From assembly GCA_003118195.1 (NCBI GenBank), contig BEXV01000766.1, forward strand, positions 3,207 to 67,206: 64,000 nt of DNA, written 5' to 3'. Every line of letters starts with the position of its first letter. Within the stretch, counting starts at the first letter, position 1. Below the pieces are notes generated by a model. That model was given only the letters and a program-made list of their open reading frames with translations. It ran no database searches and was not told where the DNA came from. The translations under genes and the position numbers were made by a program. Positions 63,769-64,000 of the stretch are shown one piece after another. Origin of the DNA: Hemicentrotus pulcherrimus. Taxonomy: Eukaryota; Echinodermata; Echinoidea; Camarodonta; Strongylocentrotidae.

Positions 63769-63813
63769 CTGTTGGTCCAGAGAGAAAAATGCTTAACTTT
63801 GTGGCTATAAGGC

Positions 63814-63900
63814 CAAGGGGGTGTTTCACAGAGATCCAAAGTTAAACTTATCTTTAAGTTGGTCATAACAATTAAGGAAAGCCATTAGCACCTTTAAAAA
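63814..63900. mobile_element. Partial MITE-like end near the right edge
   Basis: Starts GGGGGTGTTTCACAGAGATC and continues with AAGTTAAACTTATCTTTAAG. It resembles the GGG-type, TTTCA-containing ends of the other small elements. The far end is outside the window or lost. Confidence 0.4.
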
Positions 63901-64000
63901 TATTTTGTAAAAGTCATTTTATTTTGATTCAAATCAAATTATTTTCTATTATCAAGGAGATTTCATGTCCTTGATGTGGAATTTATAAAAAATCTGAAAA

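Noticed and set aside
1..64000. CRISPR arrays, tRNA or rRNA genes, prokaryotic operons
   Set aside because: No direct-repeat/spacer pattern, no intact tRNA A/B-box fold and no rRNA sequence recognised; the window is eukaryotic.

Overview
This is animal nuclear DNA. It is AT-rich, the genes are cut into small exons by long introns, the splice sites are GT-AG, and decayed transposons and foldback elements are dense. Every gene I could rebuild is a metazoan housekeeping or RNA-silencing gene. The mobile-element background (short foldback elements ending in GGGCCC-type termini, tRNA-like SINE relics) and the many TACCGGTA and TACATGTA palindromes remind me of echinoderm assemblies, especially sea urchins. 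That placement is an impression, not a search result. Assembly gaps lie at 27644-28334 and 40296-40400, and single or few unknown bases at about 1193, 55326 and 63219-63222.

Six protein genes were rebuilt exon by exon, with phases that join in frame. From left to right: the 3' half of EMC2 (+, 82-3391); PTRHD1 (-, 7235-9313), head to head with CENPO (+, 9619-18335); a transposon graveyard (about 18.8-27.6 kb); CCDC43 (-, 30755-36218), head to head with RPL19 (+, 36592-43220); and the 3' end of an AGO-clade Argonaute (-, 53563-63768, running off the right edge). Two short divergent intergenic stretches (305 and 373 bp) are probable bidirectional promoters. PTRHD1 and CENPO are also neighbours in human, so that pair looks like ancient linkage.

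The best oddities are in CCDC43. One intron has all the hallmarks of a minor-spliceosome AT-AC intron: ATATCCTTT at the 5' end, TTCCTTGAC as branch site and a terminal AC. In another intron, a hAT-like element has inserted so that its 8-bp target duplication is exactly the first eight bases of the intron, duplicating the 5' splice site. Other points are a 2.4-kb palindrome made of two inverted transposon copies in CENPO intron 1, a THAP-domain relic with a stop codon at a zinc ligand, and a relic of a large transposon-like protein with a Tudor-like segment.

The genes do not form one pathway. EMC2 acts in ER membrane insertion, CENP-O at the kinetochore, RPL19 in the ribosome and AGO in small-RNA silencing. 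I found no CRISPR array, tRNA, rRNA or convincing snoRNA. No coherent new multi-gene system is visible; the novelty lies in splice-site and transposon biology.
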